Source of the DNA: Hanleya hanleyi
Lineage: Eukaryota; Mollusca; Polyplacophora; Lepidopleurida; Hanleyidae
NCBI GenBank assembly: GCA_036873755.1
Contig: JAVTVY010025246.1
Coordinates: forward strand, 1 to 64,000
Direction of reading: 5' to 3'
Length of the DNA stretch: 64,000 nt
This document shows, in pieces, positions 51,708 to 62,979 of this stretch (position 1 is the stretch's first letter; every line of letters starts with the position of its first letter). The notes beneath the pieces are model-generated. The model made no database searches. It was not told the origin of the DNA and was given only the letters and a program-made list of their open reading frames with translations. The translations under genes were made by a program, and so were the position numbers.

Positions 51708-52110
51708 TCATGATGGACCTGTGCGTGAGGTCGCCTTCATTTCAAGCGGCAGCAGGGTATACCGCTCATAGATGGCCATGGCTGTTTTCCTGATGTTCAG
51801 GCACATTTGGATGTACGCCTGTTGTAAGTTATCCTGTCCCGCGTCTCCGATAACTGCAGCGTGGGTATTAATAGCTGCTGTCACAATACGATCCCAGAAG
51901 GTAGGTTCGTCCTCACTTCCCCGGGACGTAGGCTGACTATCTGAGGTCAAGCTCTCCGTATCAATAAATAGACTTTCAGCAGTTTGTTTTGGTATCATTA
52001 TCTGCCTTCTCAGTCGGCTTCTCGGTGTCTGGATGGAAAGTCTTCTGGTGTCGCATCATGACGTAATGTCTGGTGAACAAGCGTTCGCACTCAGAGCAAG
52101 TATAACCCAT
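51708..52110 (-). pseudogene. C2H2 zinc-finger protein, left arm
   Basis: Minus-strand counterpart of 60663-61065. A 44-residue frame (52110-51976) carries one C2H2 finger. An overlapping frame (51998-51708) carries a 96-residue acidic then helical region. It is described under the right-arm copy. Both arms have the same frame relationship, so the shift predates the palindrome or is a real intron or frameshift site. Confidence 0.6.
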
Positions 52111-52993
52111 GTTGATGGTTGAACGTCGACTGTCCACGTTTTTGCAATACGCTTGTTTTATGAACAGTAGCGCTCGCCAACGCCCAGTTTAACGCTTCAC
52201 CGCCCTGGTGAAATAGCTCAGAAGCTCTGATTTTCTAGATATTCCATGGAATTGCCACTAATTCATTGAAATGCAGTGACGCTCGTCAACGCCCGTCGTT
52301 ACGCCTCAGCGCCCGTCTCAACGCCTTAACGCCCTATCTTTACGCCTTAACGCCCATCTCAACGTCTTAACACCTTATCTTAACGCCTTAACGCACTATC
52401 GTAACGCCTTTACGCATTGTCAACCATCCAATCACACGCACACATTTTGACCATTGGCCCCTGGCCCTTGATGAAAGTGACGTCATCACTGGAAATCGCC
52501 GGAAGTGACATAAGAGTGATCGAGGGACCATTCTTTGTCCGAATGCGTCGTGTAGGGTGTCAAAGTGAAGCTCTCGTGGTATAGACCAGGAATTGAGGGA
52601 TGGCCACGTCATCTGTGACGTCAGTGGTGACGTCATCACTAGGAGTAGTAGCCAAAGTGGGCATTTTGGGAGTTGAAAGGAAGGTGTTTGGGGTTGAGAT
52701 GGACCACGATGGCTGACAATGCGTAAATGCGTTACGATAGGGCGTTAAGGCGTTAAGAGAAGGTGTTAAGACGTTGAGACGGGCGTTGAGAAGGCGTAAA
52801 GATAGGGCGTTAAGACGTTGAGACAAATATATGTAGGTTTATTGTTTTGGTGACGTCGGGCTTTACAGGTTAGTTTTTCTTGGTATTCTTCCATTTACCA
52901 GCTTTACCATATGCTGAGGCGTTTATTCCATCAGACGTCCTCGATGCTCATCCATTAACATCAGATAAGTTATTGCTTTGAGCTGATCTGGCA

Positions 52994-53284
52994 TCACAGC
53001 TCCCGAGTGGATACTTCATAATTTCCACATGAACAGCTGCAATAAAAGCGCGGCTGAGATATTAAGGCTACATCCGAGAATCCACCGTATTCTCGGGTCT
53101 GAATGTGACGTGCCGAGGGAAGCTCTCCTGTAGAGTCATATGGTTGCGCTTTAGTCGCCAGACGTCGCCAATTTTTTCCACCTCTTGCATATCGCTCCAA
53201 CCGGTAAATGCAAGAATACCCAGAGAAACTAACCTGTAATCCCCTGTAAGTCGTACGGCTTAAATTTTCCACCAAAACAATCAA
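52994..53284 (-). CDS. Unidentified 96-residue frame, left arm
   Basis: Open in both palindrome arms (partner 59489-59779, +) with four to five residue changes and no stop. It contains KNWRRLATKAQ, an EYGGFSDVAL segment and a Cys cluster near the end (FYCSCSCGNYE). No family is recognised. It lies between the zinc-finger and polymerase remnants, and on the opposite strand to the polymerase. Confidence 0.35.
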   Translation of the reverse strand: MIVLVENLSRTTYRGLQVSFSGYSCIYRLERYARGGKNWRRLATKAQPYDSTGELPSARHIQTREYGGFSDVALISQPRFYCSCSCGNYEVSTREL

Positions 53285-53409
53285 CCTACATACATTTGTC
53301 GTACCTCACGGAACCACACGGGGTCGATCCCTTCCAATACCTTACGATAGTTAGCTTACGCTTCGGTATTTACAACCATTGTTTTTGACATCCGATACCA
53401 TCGCTTACG

Positions 53410-54250
53410 TTCCAGCTGAAGGGATCGTCTCTCGCGATCAGTACTCGCGAAGCTCTATTGTATGGTTGGATTAACTGGCGTATCAAGCTTATTTGAAAGA
53501 GGAAACGCTGCGTACTCAACACGCTTTAAATAGAGGCGATAAGAAGATAGGTAAATATCGCATTGACGGATACGTCGAGGACACGAAAACGCGTTATGAA
53601 TACCACGGTTGCTTCTGTCACGGATGAAGCACGTGTTCCCCAATACATTCAATAAGAAAACGTGTACCAGTATGAGAGAACTACGCGATGTGACGTTGCG
53701 CAAGCGACGCGAACTGCAAGAACAGGGTTACAACGACGTTTGTATGTACGAACACGAATTCAAACAGGAGCTCTAACAAAATGAAGCGCATGATGTTCAG
53801 TCTCGACTCAATCCCCATGGCTGTTTCTTTGGAGTAAGAACTTCTGTCACACGGTTATATTATCAAGCAAAGGAGAACGAATCCATCAAATATGTAGACT
53901 ATACCTCCTTGTACCCGTATATATGCAAGACATGGGTCTTCCTAAAAAATATCCGGAAGTCATTACTTCAGCTTTCGGTTCCTGAGACAGCTACACGGGT
54001 TTCATCCAGTTCGGGAACAGTAAGATGTTCTCTTTATGTCGCGCCTGCATGGAACACGGTATCTCGGAATGTAACCACTTCGATGAGCAGCGTGAACTCA
54101 TCGGTACATGAGTGACCTTTGAATTGCAAAAAGCCCCACAAAAGTGATACTTAATCCAAAAGATTTACGGGGTGCATCATTTCGAGGAAACTATTACGAA
54201 GCCCGTTTTTAGCATATTAATAAGAAAGCAGAGATTAGCAAGAGTGCGCC
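53410..54250 (+). pseudogene. Polinton protein-primed DNA polymerase B fragment, left arm
   Basis: Pieces in several frames read like the exonuclease-to-palm region of Polinton family-B polymerases: a DQYSR...WLDW stretch, KKIGKYRIDGY, RYEYHGCFCHG, RELQEQGYNDVCMYEHEF, LNPHGCFFGVRT and the motif A region KYVDYTSLYPY, which holds a metal-binding Asp. A Cys/His segment and a WVTFELQKA-like helix follow. At least five frameshifts or stops separate them. The family copies the element from a protein primer at its ends. Only about a quarter of a full gene is present. It is on the plus strand in this arm. Confidence 0.8.
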
Positions 54251-54259
54251 TTAAAGTGT

Positions 54260-55611
54260 GGAAGCGTGTCGAACGGGTCTCGTAACATTATAAACGACAA
54301 TAAACATATTCCTGGATCGTGTGGCTAGAAACATGGATGCAAGAAGATCATATTCTGTAAAATAGATTTATTCATACTTACATTATATATAACCATGATG
54401 AAAAGTATGAACTTCGAAGCATAGCCAACTAGAAAATATACATTTAACCCATAGCTACCAAACCCAATATTGTATGTCTTCACTGGTCTTGAAGTCAACT
54501 CCCTATATGCAAATATCAAACCTGTCTGAATTCAGACGTCGCGGGCCTCAATATGACTGATAGGCGAGCGGTCAGGGCACCTCCAGAGACGACTTAATGC
54601 ACCCACCCTACACACACATGGATTATATATCATTTTAAAGCTGATGGTCTCTGCTTTTCAAATCTACATGCAGTACTGTCAAAATGTGGTGCGGTTGCCA
54701 TGGAAACGAGGTCTAAATAGGTCGTGTTAGATTTGCCATTTTCGTCACTAATGGGACACTTTGTAATACGGATAATAGTGAGCGCAGCGAACTCAATAGA
54801 CAACGTATGTACGTATGAGAAATGCACACAACTCCATGGATACTGTAACCCTAACGAATCTTTATCCGGTTTACATCCGGGTACTCGTCGTATTAGGGAG
54901 TCATTTTGAATATTGCATCTCGGAAATCAACATCTGGTTTTCTTCTAGAGACTGTTTTTTGCATTTCGTGACTGAATAAAATCCCCTTCAAACATATAAA
55001 AACCACCAATAAAGTTGAACGAAAAATATATTGTTATTGGAAAAAAACAACAGACCCCGAATAAAGGCGTCGTCTGCTCGTTGTTGTTGTTATTGCTCGT
55101 TGATTGACAGCTGTCAGGCAAAGTAACCTCTTCATTGAGATTTGGACTTGAAGTCCCAAAAAAGGTCAGTTTAGGCCACTGTATATATCAGTGTTGACGT
55201 TGTAAATTCCTGTAGATTATATCCGTATTTTTAAAACTCTAAATAGATTTTTCTGTTGGACAATATTCATAAATATCTCCCCTAGTCCTACGCCATTACC
55301 ATCTCATAAATATGCACGTCACCGGGATTGAGAATTTCAGCTTTTATGAATAGCCGTGTTTCAGGCATAGATACGCCAGAAATCTATATATAAACTACCG
55401 ACATAGTATTCAATATCTCCCAGAAAGTAGTTCTATGACACAACCAAATCGGTCTCTAAAAAGTTTACACTTGAAAGTTTTCTTTTGACTGGTATGGTTA
55501 TAATTAAGGAGAGGTAACTTTATCAACCAGTGTTAAATTATGTCCCCTGGTGTGACGTGAGAAATTATTAACATAGCCTTATTAAAATGCTATTAACTCA
55601 ATGAATAAGGT
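54260..55611. other. Inner left arm, no gene seen
   Basis: AT-rich, mirrored at 56378-57700. It contains 'tgacagctgtca' near 55106 and no reading frame with family features. Confidence 0.4.
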
Positions 55612-55748
55612 TTGCACTGGTATAAGAGTAGAGTTAAGTGATGGGCATCTAGACTGATAAAAATAATTGTTATTATTTGTCAGAAATTAACCATTGACCA
55701 ATATGATTCCTTTGAAAATTTTGAAGTGACAACTGTCCAATAAAAGAT

Positions 55749-56233
55749 TTATGGTCTCTGTTTTTGGTTTATCAGCAGAATATTCATGCAGGCTTCAGGA
55801 AGGTGGGTGTTCGGGTTGGATTTTGTCCCTTTTAGCCATATACAAATGTTGTGCTGCAGGATTTTAGTTGCAGCATGTATTTCACAAGCTGTTGTCCGCC
55901 CATTACCAAGCACCATGTTCTTCCTGTAACCTTGTTGGGATTGGGAATGTTTATCATGATGAAGCAACACATCATTTTGTGAGTCGCGCCAGTTGTCAAA
56001 AAAACAAATCTACAGTACCTATGCCGTGAAATATCACCATGGAGAGCTGAGCTAATACAGTGAAAAAAAAAACAATTTCCACCTCCTGGAACATCTAAAA
56101 CTTCGCCGGATTGTTGCACAAAAGTGCAAGCAGCTGTTGCGTTCACACTTTCTGATGAAGAAACTTTGGCATAATTGTGTTCCTTTTCTAACAGTGCAGA
56201 GTGGATGGAACAAATTTCACTCCGTGTTATCAT
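55749..56233 (-). pseudogene. OTU-like cysteine protease remnant in the palindrome spacer
   Basis: The frame 56233-55832 contains VPGGGNCFFFHCISSALHGD, which fits the OTU catalytic block (D/G-GNC-F-H/R, with the nucleophile Cys in GNC). A second frame (55970-55749) continues with YRKNM, a GNGRTTACEIHAATKILQ segment and a strand ICIWL, matching the pattern Y..NM, W/G, EIHA of OTU domains. The frame changes near 55970. A poly-A run (56065) lies upstream of the catalytic block. OTU enzymes remove ubiquitin, and OTU domains occur in Helitron proteins and in large DNA viruses. The source here is unknown. This is the only coding remnant in the unique spacer (55612-56377). Confidence 0.6.
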
Positions 56234-57704
56234 TGTATGTGATTCTTTGACACATTTGATTTGGAATAACTGTGTTCATCCATATTTTTCTCTCTTTTTT
56301 TTTTTGTAGCTTCAATATATATATGTAAAAAAAAACAAATTCAAATACTCTAAGGAAAGCTCAATATTATTCATAACCTTATTCATTGAGTTAATAGCAT
56401 TTTAATAAGGCTATGTTAAAACTTTCAAGTGTAAACTTTTTAGAGACCGATTTGGTTGTGTTTTGTTATGAAAAAGAGGTGTTTGTGTCATAGAACTACT
56501 TTCTGGGAGATATTGAATACTATGTCGGTAGTTTATATATAGATTTCTGGCGTATCTATGCCTGAAACACGGCTATTCATAAAAGCTGAAATTCTCAATC
56601 CCGGTGACGTGCATATTTATGACATGGTAATGGCGTAGGACTAGGGGAGATATTTATGAATATTGTCCAACAGAAAAATCTATTTAGAGTTTTAAAAATA
56701 CGGATATAATCTACAGGAATTTACAACGTCAACACTGATATATACAGTGGCCTAAACTGACCTTTTTTGGGACTTCAAGTCCAAATCTCAATGAAGAGGT
56801 TACTTTGCCTGACAGCTGTCAATCAACGAGCAATAACAACAACAACGAGCAGACGACGCCTTTATTCGGGGTCTGTTGTTTTTTTTCAATAACAATATAT
56901 TTTTCGTTCAACTTTATTGGTGGTTTTTATATGTTTGAAGGGGATTTTATGCAGTCACGAAATGCAAAAAACAGTCTCTAGAAGAAAACCAGATGTTGAT
57001 TTCCGAGATGCAATATTCAAAATGACTCCCTAATACGACGAGTACCCGGATGTAAACCGGATATACCGCGAAAAAAGATTCGTTAGGGTTACAGTATCCA
57101 TGGAGTTGTGTGCATTTCTCATACGTACATACGTTGTCTATTGAGTTCGCTTCGCGAAGCCGGTCGTTCGCTGCGCTCACTATTATCCGTATTACAAAGT
57201 GTCCCATTAGTGACGAAAATGGCAAATCTAACACGACCTATTTAGACCTCGTTTCCATGGCAACCGCACCACATTTTGACAGTACTGCATGTAGATTTGA
57301 AAAGTAGAGACCATCAGCTTTAAAATGATATATAATCCATGTGTGTGTAGGGTGGGTGCATTAGGTCGTCTCTGGAGGTGCCCTGACCGCTCGCCTATCA
57401 GTCATATTGAGGCCCGCGACGTCTGAATTCAGACAGGTTTGATATTTGCATATAGGGAGTTGACTTCAAGACCAGTGAAGACATACAATATTGGGTTTGC
57501 TAGCTATGGGTTAAATGTATATTTTCTAGTTGGCTATGCTTCGAAGTTCATACTTTTCATCATGGTTATATATAATGTAAGTATGAATAAATCTATTTTA
57601 CAGAATATGATCTTCTTGCATCCATGTTTCTAGCCACACGATCCAGGAATATGTTTATTGTCGTTTATAATGTTACGAGACCCGTTCGACACGCTTCCAC
57701 ACTT

Positions 57705-59365
57705 TAAGGCGCACTCTTGCTAATCTCTGCTTTCTTATTAATATGCTAAAAACGGGCTTCGTAATAGTTTCCTCGAAATGATGCACCCCGTAAATCTTTT
57801 GGATTAAGTATCACTTTTGTGGGGCTTTTTGCAATTCAAAGGTCACTCATGTACCGATGAGTTCACGCTGCTCATCGAAGTGGTTACATTCCGAGATACC
57901 GTGTTCCATGCAGGCGCGACATAAAGAGAACATCTTACTGTTCCCGAACTGGATGAAACCCGTGTAGCTGTCTCAGGAACCGAAAGCTGAAGTAATGACT
58001 TCCGGATATTTTTTAGGAAGACCCATGTCTTGCATATATACGGGTACAAGGAGGTATAGTCTACATATTTGATGGATTCGTTCTCCTTTGCTTGATAATA
58101 TAACCGTGTGACAGAAGTTCTTACTCCAAAGAAACAGCCATGGGGATTGAGTCGAGACTGAACATCATGCGCTTCATTTTGTTAGAGCTCCTGTTTGAAT
58201 TCGTGTTCGTACATACAAACGTCGTTGTAACCCTGTTCTTGCAGTTCGCGCACAGGCATTTGATAAGGGTCAGTAATGGATGGGTTGTCATCAGTCATCA
58301 ATTTGTCTTTGTAATGATTAAAATGATATGTATGTGTAGTGTACTCGCCCTTCTCATGTTGTCATATATACCCCATATACTGTAGTTAGTAACATGGAGT
58401 CAGTATGGATGGATGATCTCTGGCCCACAGTTAGTTATTCATTGATAAATGAATCACAATTGACCTTTGTGTCGGTGTAGTAACAAATAAAACTTTATAT
58501 ACTCATTATTGTCATAATGTTATATATACCCCATTCTTCTAACACGGAGTGAAGGTAAATCACTCGCCATTTTGTTTGAAATTCTCTTAACAACGTTTTC
58601 CGAAACGTAACAAGTACGAGTCGTTTGATTGGTCAATGCACTGGTTGCTACGGTCATCACAAATTCCATGGAATGCGGAAATCTTGAAAGCTGACAGAGA
58701 CAGCGATATTGGCCTATCAAATGCCGTGTATCTCATCATGTTCGGTTAACGTTGTTAAGAAAATTGTTTCAACCATATTTGTCGAGTTACATGAAATACA
58801 TCTTTTTGTTGCCGTAAATAATTAAAATCAATGCAGCAGCTATGTTCAACGAACATCATTTATTGGATAAAAGGTATGTGCAAAGTATGAACTGTGACTT
58901 TTCCCATGGAAATTTCTATCTAAATTCGGGTTGTAATGGACAGTGCGGTACCTTGTCTGCGACCTTAGTTGGTGGGGTCCATATATACATAACTACCACG
59001 GATAATCAGATATAACCGAGATACCCATCTTATACTGACCCTTATCAAATGCCTGTGAGTTCGCGTCGCTTGCGCAACGTCACATCGCGTAGTTCTCTCA
59101 TACTGGTACACGTTTTCTTATTGAATGTATTGGGGAACACGTGCTTCATCCGTGACAGAAGCAACCGTGGTATTCATAACGCGTTTTCGTGTCCTCGACG
59201 TATCCGTCAATGCGATATTTACCTATCTTCTTATCGCCTCTATTTAAAGCGTGTTGAGTACGCAGCGTTTCCTCTTTCAAATAAGCTTGATACGCCAGTT
59301 AATCCAACCATACAATAGAGCTTCGCGAGTACTGATCGCGAGAGACGATCCCTTCAGCTGGAACG
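57705..59365 (-). pseudogene. Polinton DNA polymerase B fragment, right arm, split by a transposon
   Basis: Mirror of 53410-54250 with the same frame damage, so the decay mostly predates the inverted duplication. A hAT-like element inserted at 58250/59058 splits it. The motif A region is at about 58025-58060 and the GYVED..YEYHG exonuclease segment at about 59160-59205. Confidence 0.8.
58251..59057. mobile_element. hAT-like MITE, 807 bp, only in the right arm
   Basis: Perfect 25-bp terminal inverted repeats beginning CACAGGCATTTGATAAGGG. Flanked by the 8-bp duplication AGTTCGCG (58243-58250 and 59058-59065). The left arm has the empty site with one copy of CGCGAACT (53708-53715). No transposase. 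Confidence 0.95.
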
Positions 59366-59488
59366 TAAGCGATGGTATCGGATGTCAAAAACAATGGTTG
59401 TAAATACCGAAGCGTAAGCTAACTATCGTAAGGTATTGGAAGGGATCGACCCCGTGTGGTTCCGTGAGGTACGACAAATGTATGTAGG

Positions 59489-59779
59489 TTGATTGTTTTG
59501 GTGGAAAATTTAAGCCGTACGACTTACAGGGGATTACAGGTTAGTTTCTCTGGGTATTCTTGCATTTACTGGTTGGAGCGATATGCAAGAGGTGGAAAAA
59601 ATTGGCGACGTCTGGCGACTAAAGCGCAACCATATGACTCTACAGGAGAGCGTCCCTCGGCACGTCACATTCAGATCCGAGAATACGGTGGATTCTCGGA
59701 TGTAGCCTTAGTATCTCAGCCGCGCTTTTATTGCAGCTGTTCATGTGGAAATTATGAAGTATCCACTCGGGAGCTGTGA
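59489..59779 (+). CDS. Unidentified 96-residue frame, right arm
   Basis: Partner of 52994-53284; see that entry. The few differences do not create stops. Confidence 0.35.
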   Translation: MIVLVENLSRTTYRGLQVSFSGYSCIYWLERYARGGKNWRRLATKAQPYDSTGERPSARHIQIREYGGFSDVALVSQPRFYCSCSCGNYEVSTREL

Positions 59780-59954
59780 TGCCAGATCAGCTCAAAGCAA
59801 TAACTTATCTGATGTTAATGGATGAGCATCGAGCACGTCTGATGGAATAAACGCCTCAGCATATGGTAAATCTGGTAAATGGAAGAATACAAAGAAAAAC
59901 TAACCTGTAAAGCCCGACGTCACCAAAACAATAAACCTACATATATTTGTCTCA

Positions 59955-60470
59955 ACGTCTTAACGCCCTATCTTTACGCCTTCTCAACGCCCGTCTCAAC
60001 GTCTTAACACCTTCTCTTAACGCCTTAACGCCCTATCGTAACGCATTTACGCATTGTCAGCCATCGTGGTCCATCTCAACCCCAAACACCTTCCTTTCAA
60101 CTCCCAAAATTTCCACTTTGGCTACTACTCCTAGTGATGACGTCACCACTGACGTCACAGATGACGTGGCCATCCCTCAATTCCTGGTCTATACCACGAG
60201 AGCTTCACTTTGACACCCTACACGACGCATTCGGACAAAGAATGGTCCCTCGATCACTCTTATGTCACTTCCGGCGATTTCCAGTGATGACGTCACTTTC
60301 ATCAAGGGCCAGGGGCCAATGGTCAAAATGTGTGCGTGTGATTGGATGGTTGACAATGCGTAAAGGCGTTACGATAGTGCGTTAAGGCGTTAAGATAAGG
60401 TGTTAAGACGTTGAGATGGGCGTTAAGGCGTAAAGATAGGGCGTTAAGGCGTTGAGACGGGCGCTGAGGC
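59955..60470. repeat. AACGCC minisatellites and CRE module, right arm
   Basis: Mirror of 52.3-52.83 kb. Two minisatellite blocks enclose the TGATGACGTCAC module at 60075-60250. Confidence 0.7.
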
Positions 60471-60662
60471 GTAACGACGGGCGTTGACGAGCGTCACTGC
60501 ATTTCAATGAATTAGTGGCAATTCCATGGAATATCTAGAAAATCAGAGCTTCTGAGCTATTTCACCAGGGCGGTGAAGCGTTAAACTGGGCGTTGGCGAG
60601 CGCTACTGTTCATAAAACAAGCGTATTGCAAAAACGTGGACAGTCGACGTTCAACCATCAAC

Positions 60663-61065
60663 ATGGGTTATACTTGCTCTGAGTGCGAACGCTTGTTCAC
60701 CAGACATTACGACATGATGCGACACCAGAAGACTTTCCATCCAGACACCGAGAAGCCGACTGAGAAGGCAGATAATGATACCAAAACAAACTGCTGAAAG
60801 TCTATTTATTGATACGGAGAGCTTGACCTCAGATAGTCAGCCTACGTCCCGGGGAAGTGAGGACGAACCTACCTTCTGGGATCGTATTGTGACAGCAGCT
60901 ATTAATACCCACGCTGCAGTTATCGGAGACGCGGGACAGGATAATTTACAACAGGCGTACATCCAAATGTGCCTGAACATCAGGAAAACAGCCATGGCCA
61001 TCTATGAGCGGTATACCCTGCTGCCGCTTGAAATGAAGGCGACCTCACGCACAGGTCCATCATGA
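60663..61065 (+). pseudogene. C2H2 zinc-finger protein, Polinton-associated, right arm
   Basis: The frame 60663-60797 (44 residues) opens with a finger of form C-X2-C-X12-H-X4-H (YTCSECERLF to KTFH), then an acidic linker. The overlapping frame 60775-61065 (96 residues) has a Ser/Glu-rich start and a helical part (FWDRIVTAAINTHAAVIGDA; NIRKTAMAIYERY). Small C2H2 proteins with a downstream helical domain are frequent in Polintons. The two parts are joined only by a frame change near 60780. No in-frame start serves the second part except its own ATG. Function in the element is unknown; possibly DNA binding. Confidence 0.6.
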
Positions 61066-61379
61066 AGACCAAGCGTCACCTGGAACAGGATGTGGGGTTA
61101 CCACCCACCGAGGCCCTGGAAAATACGATCAGAATGTTCAAATAACTGTTTCAGGATATGCTGCCTGAACAATATCCTGGACTGCCCGTCGATGCTTAGG
61201 TTACACCGAATAGAGATGGAACTTTCTCAAACGACGGCTTCTGATTGGACAAGAGCCTACTTGAATTGTAAACATACCCAACGCGGCTACCCCAGCTTGA
61301 GTATGATGTAACATTGGGGAGAATAAACTATATGAAAATGAGTTGATCTTTCTTTCTCTCATCGGCCTACATCATAGCG

Positions 61380-61580
61380 CCAAGGCGTTATGCTACGGTG
61401 CTAAGGCGTTCAGATAGGGCGGTAAGGCGTTACGATAGGCGTTAAACCGTAACAACGGGCGTTGACGGGCGTCACTGCATTTCGAGGAATTGGTGGCAAT
61501 TCCATGAAATATCTAGAAAATCAGAGCTTCTGAGTTAACTCACCAGGGCGTTGAAGCGTTAAGCTAGGCGTGGGCGGGCG
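61380..61580. repeat. AACGCC minisatellite, right arm
   Basis: Mirror of 51190-51410. Confidence 0.75.
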
Positions 61581-61599
61581 TTATTAATCGCTCAAACAC

Positions 61600-62960
61600 G
61601 CCCCACGAACCCCTAAAATGCCTGCTTTCTATACTACGGCCAGACTGCACATGCGCAGAATGGTGAAAACGGACTAGATACCCATGCAGTCGGATGGACC
61701 CCCACGAATGCTTCAATCTGATACCTCATACGGCCCAATCGGATGACTATTGATCCGTCACGACCCAAAAACGTCCATTCCAATACACTTTTTCCACTGT
61801 GCGTGCGCAGAATGACGTCAATTCCATCGCTCCCCCACGAATGCTTCACGATGACACCTCACACGACCCAATCGGGCCAGTAGTGGACCACCTAGACCCG
61901 AAAACGTCCACATCAGGTCTACTTGCCCAGTGCGCATGCGCATCCGCACAGTCACCGCATGGCCTCGAGACCCCTCCCATCGTGTTCTACAGCTCGAGAT
62001 GAGGAAAACAAAGGGCCACACCCCATACCGCAAATGTCCATGAGTGGGTTTCCCAGCGGGCCCAACATTGTCCACTGCGCCAGTATGGACCTAACATGAC
62101 CAGGCCTAACCTGAACATTTAAAAAAATTTCACGGCATGGTGAGAGACCCCTCCCATGGTGTTCTACATCACGTGACGAAGAAATCAAGATGCCACACCC
62201 CATAGCAAAATCAGCAAGAAAAAAATGACCACCCCTATCCCATACATGCATTCCCCGTACAGAATATCATGCAAATGTTCGAATTAGGGGAGACCACCCG
62301 GAATTCGGCACTCAGAGGTTTCGCCTAGTCAGAGTTGTCTTCCTTGAATCCAAATGGTAGCACGATCGATGCCAAAAGGGGATTACCCACAGCAAGCGCC
62401 GCCAGTTTTGTTTGTTTACAATTTGCGGAGACATACTGGACACGACACGCTCGACTCTGTGGTCACACTGATCATAGACTCGTAATAATAACATCGTACA
62501 TCACCTAGGTTATGTTTATTACTATACGTCTTACTTCTCATGTATTCATGTATTTTTGGGGGGAATTTTCCTTCTCTTGCTGTATGACTATGTGGAGAAA
62601 CTGAGGGTTCCCCACTTGCCATTTAAGCTGGGCATATAGCTGGCGGTATTGTCGGGGACCATGTTTGATGACGTGCATTCCGGGAGATTAACATGGAAAG
62701 TCACTGGAGTCTTATGTAGGGGCAGATAACTCTTGCTTGGCCGTCACGTGACTGAAAGTAACCTTTGGCCTTTTAACCGGTATGTGACCTGTGACCCGGA
62801 TGTCACGTGACCGGATGTGACTTCATAGTGACGTCAATTTGATTAGTAAAAGACCGATTCCCGCGTATTCAGGGGCAGAAATGTGCGAATCAGGGGAGGT
62901 AACCAGGAATTCTTCAAACAGATTTATCTGCCCCTGAATGCAGGGGAATCGTTCTTTTAT
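61600..62960. repeat. Polinton terminal modules, right arm
   Basis: Mirror of 49.8-51.16 kb: satellite fragments, the 'cacggcatggtgagag' module, the 'ggttccccacttgccattta' to 'gtcggggacc' block (62606-62660; direct relative of 9016-9090) and 'cacgtgaccggatgtgac' motifs. Confidence 0.65.
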
Positions 62961-62979
62961 ATACTACTGCCGCCCCTGT

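Larger units (their letters stand above)
48796..55611. repeat. Giant palindrome, left arm
   Basis: Reverse complement of 56378-64000 throughout, with scattered substitutions and short indels. The last bases of the window (to 64000) pair with about 48796, so the right arm continues beyond the window and the left arm may begin earlier. A block of about 95 bases near 55481-55575 is present only in this arm. Confidence 0.9.
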
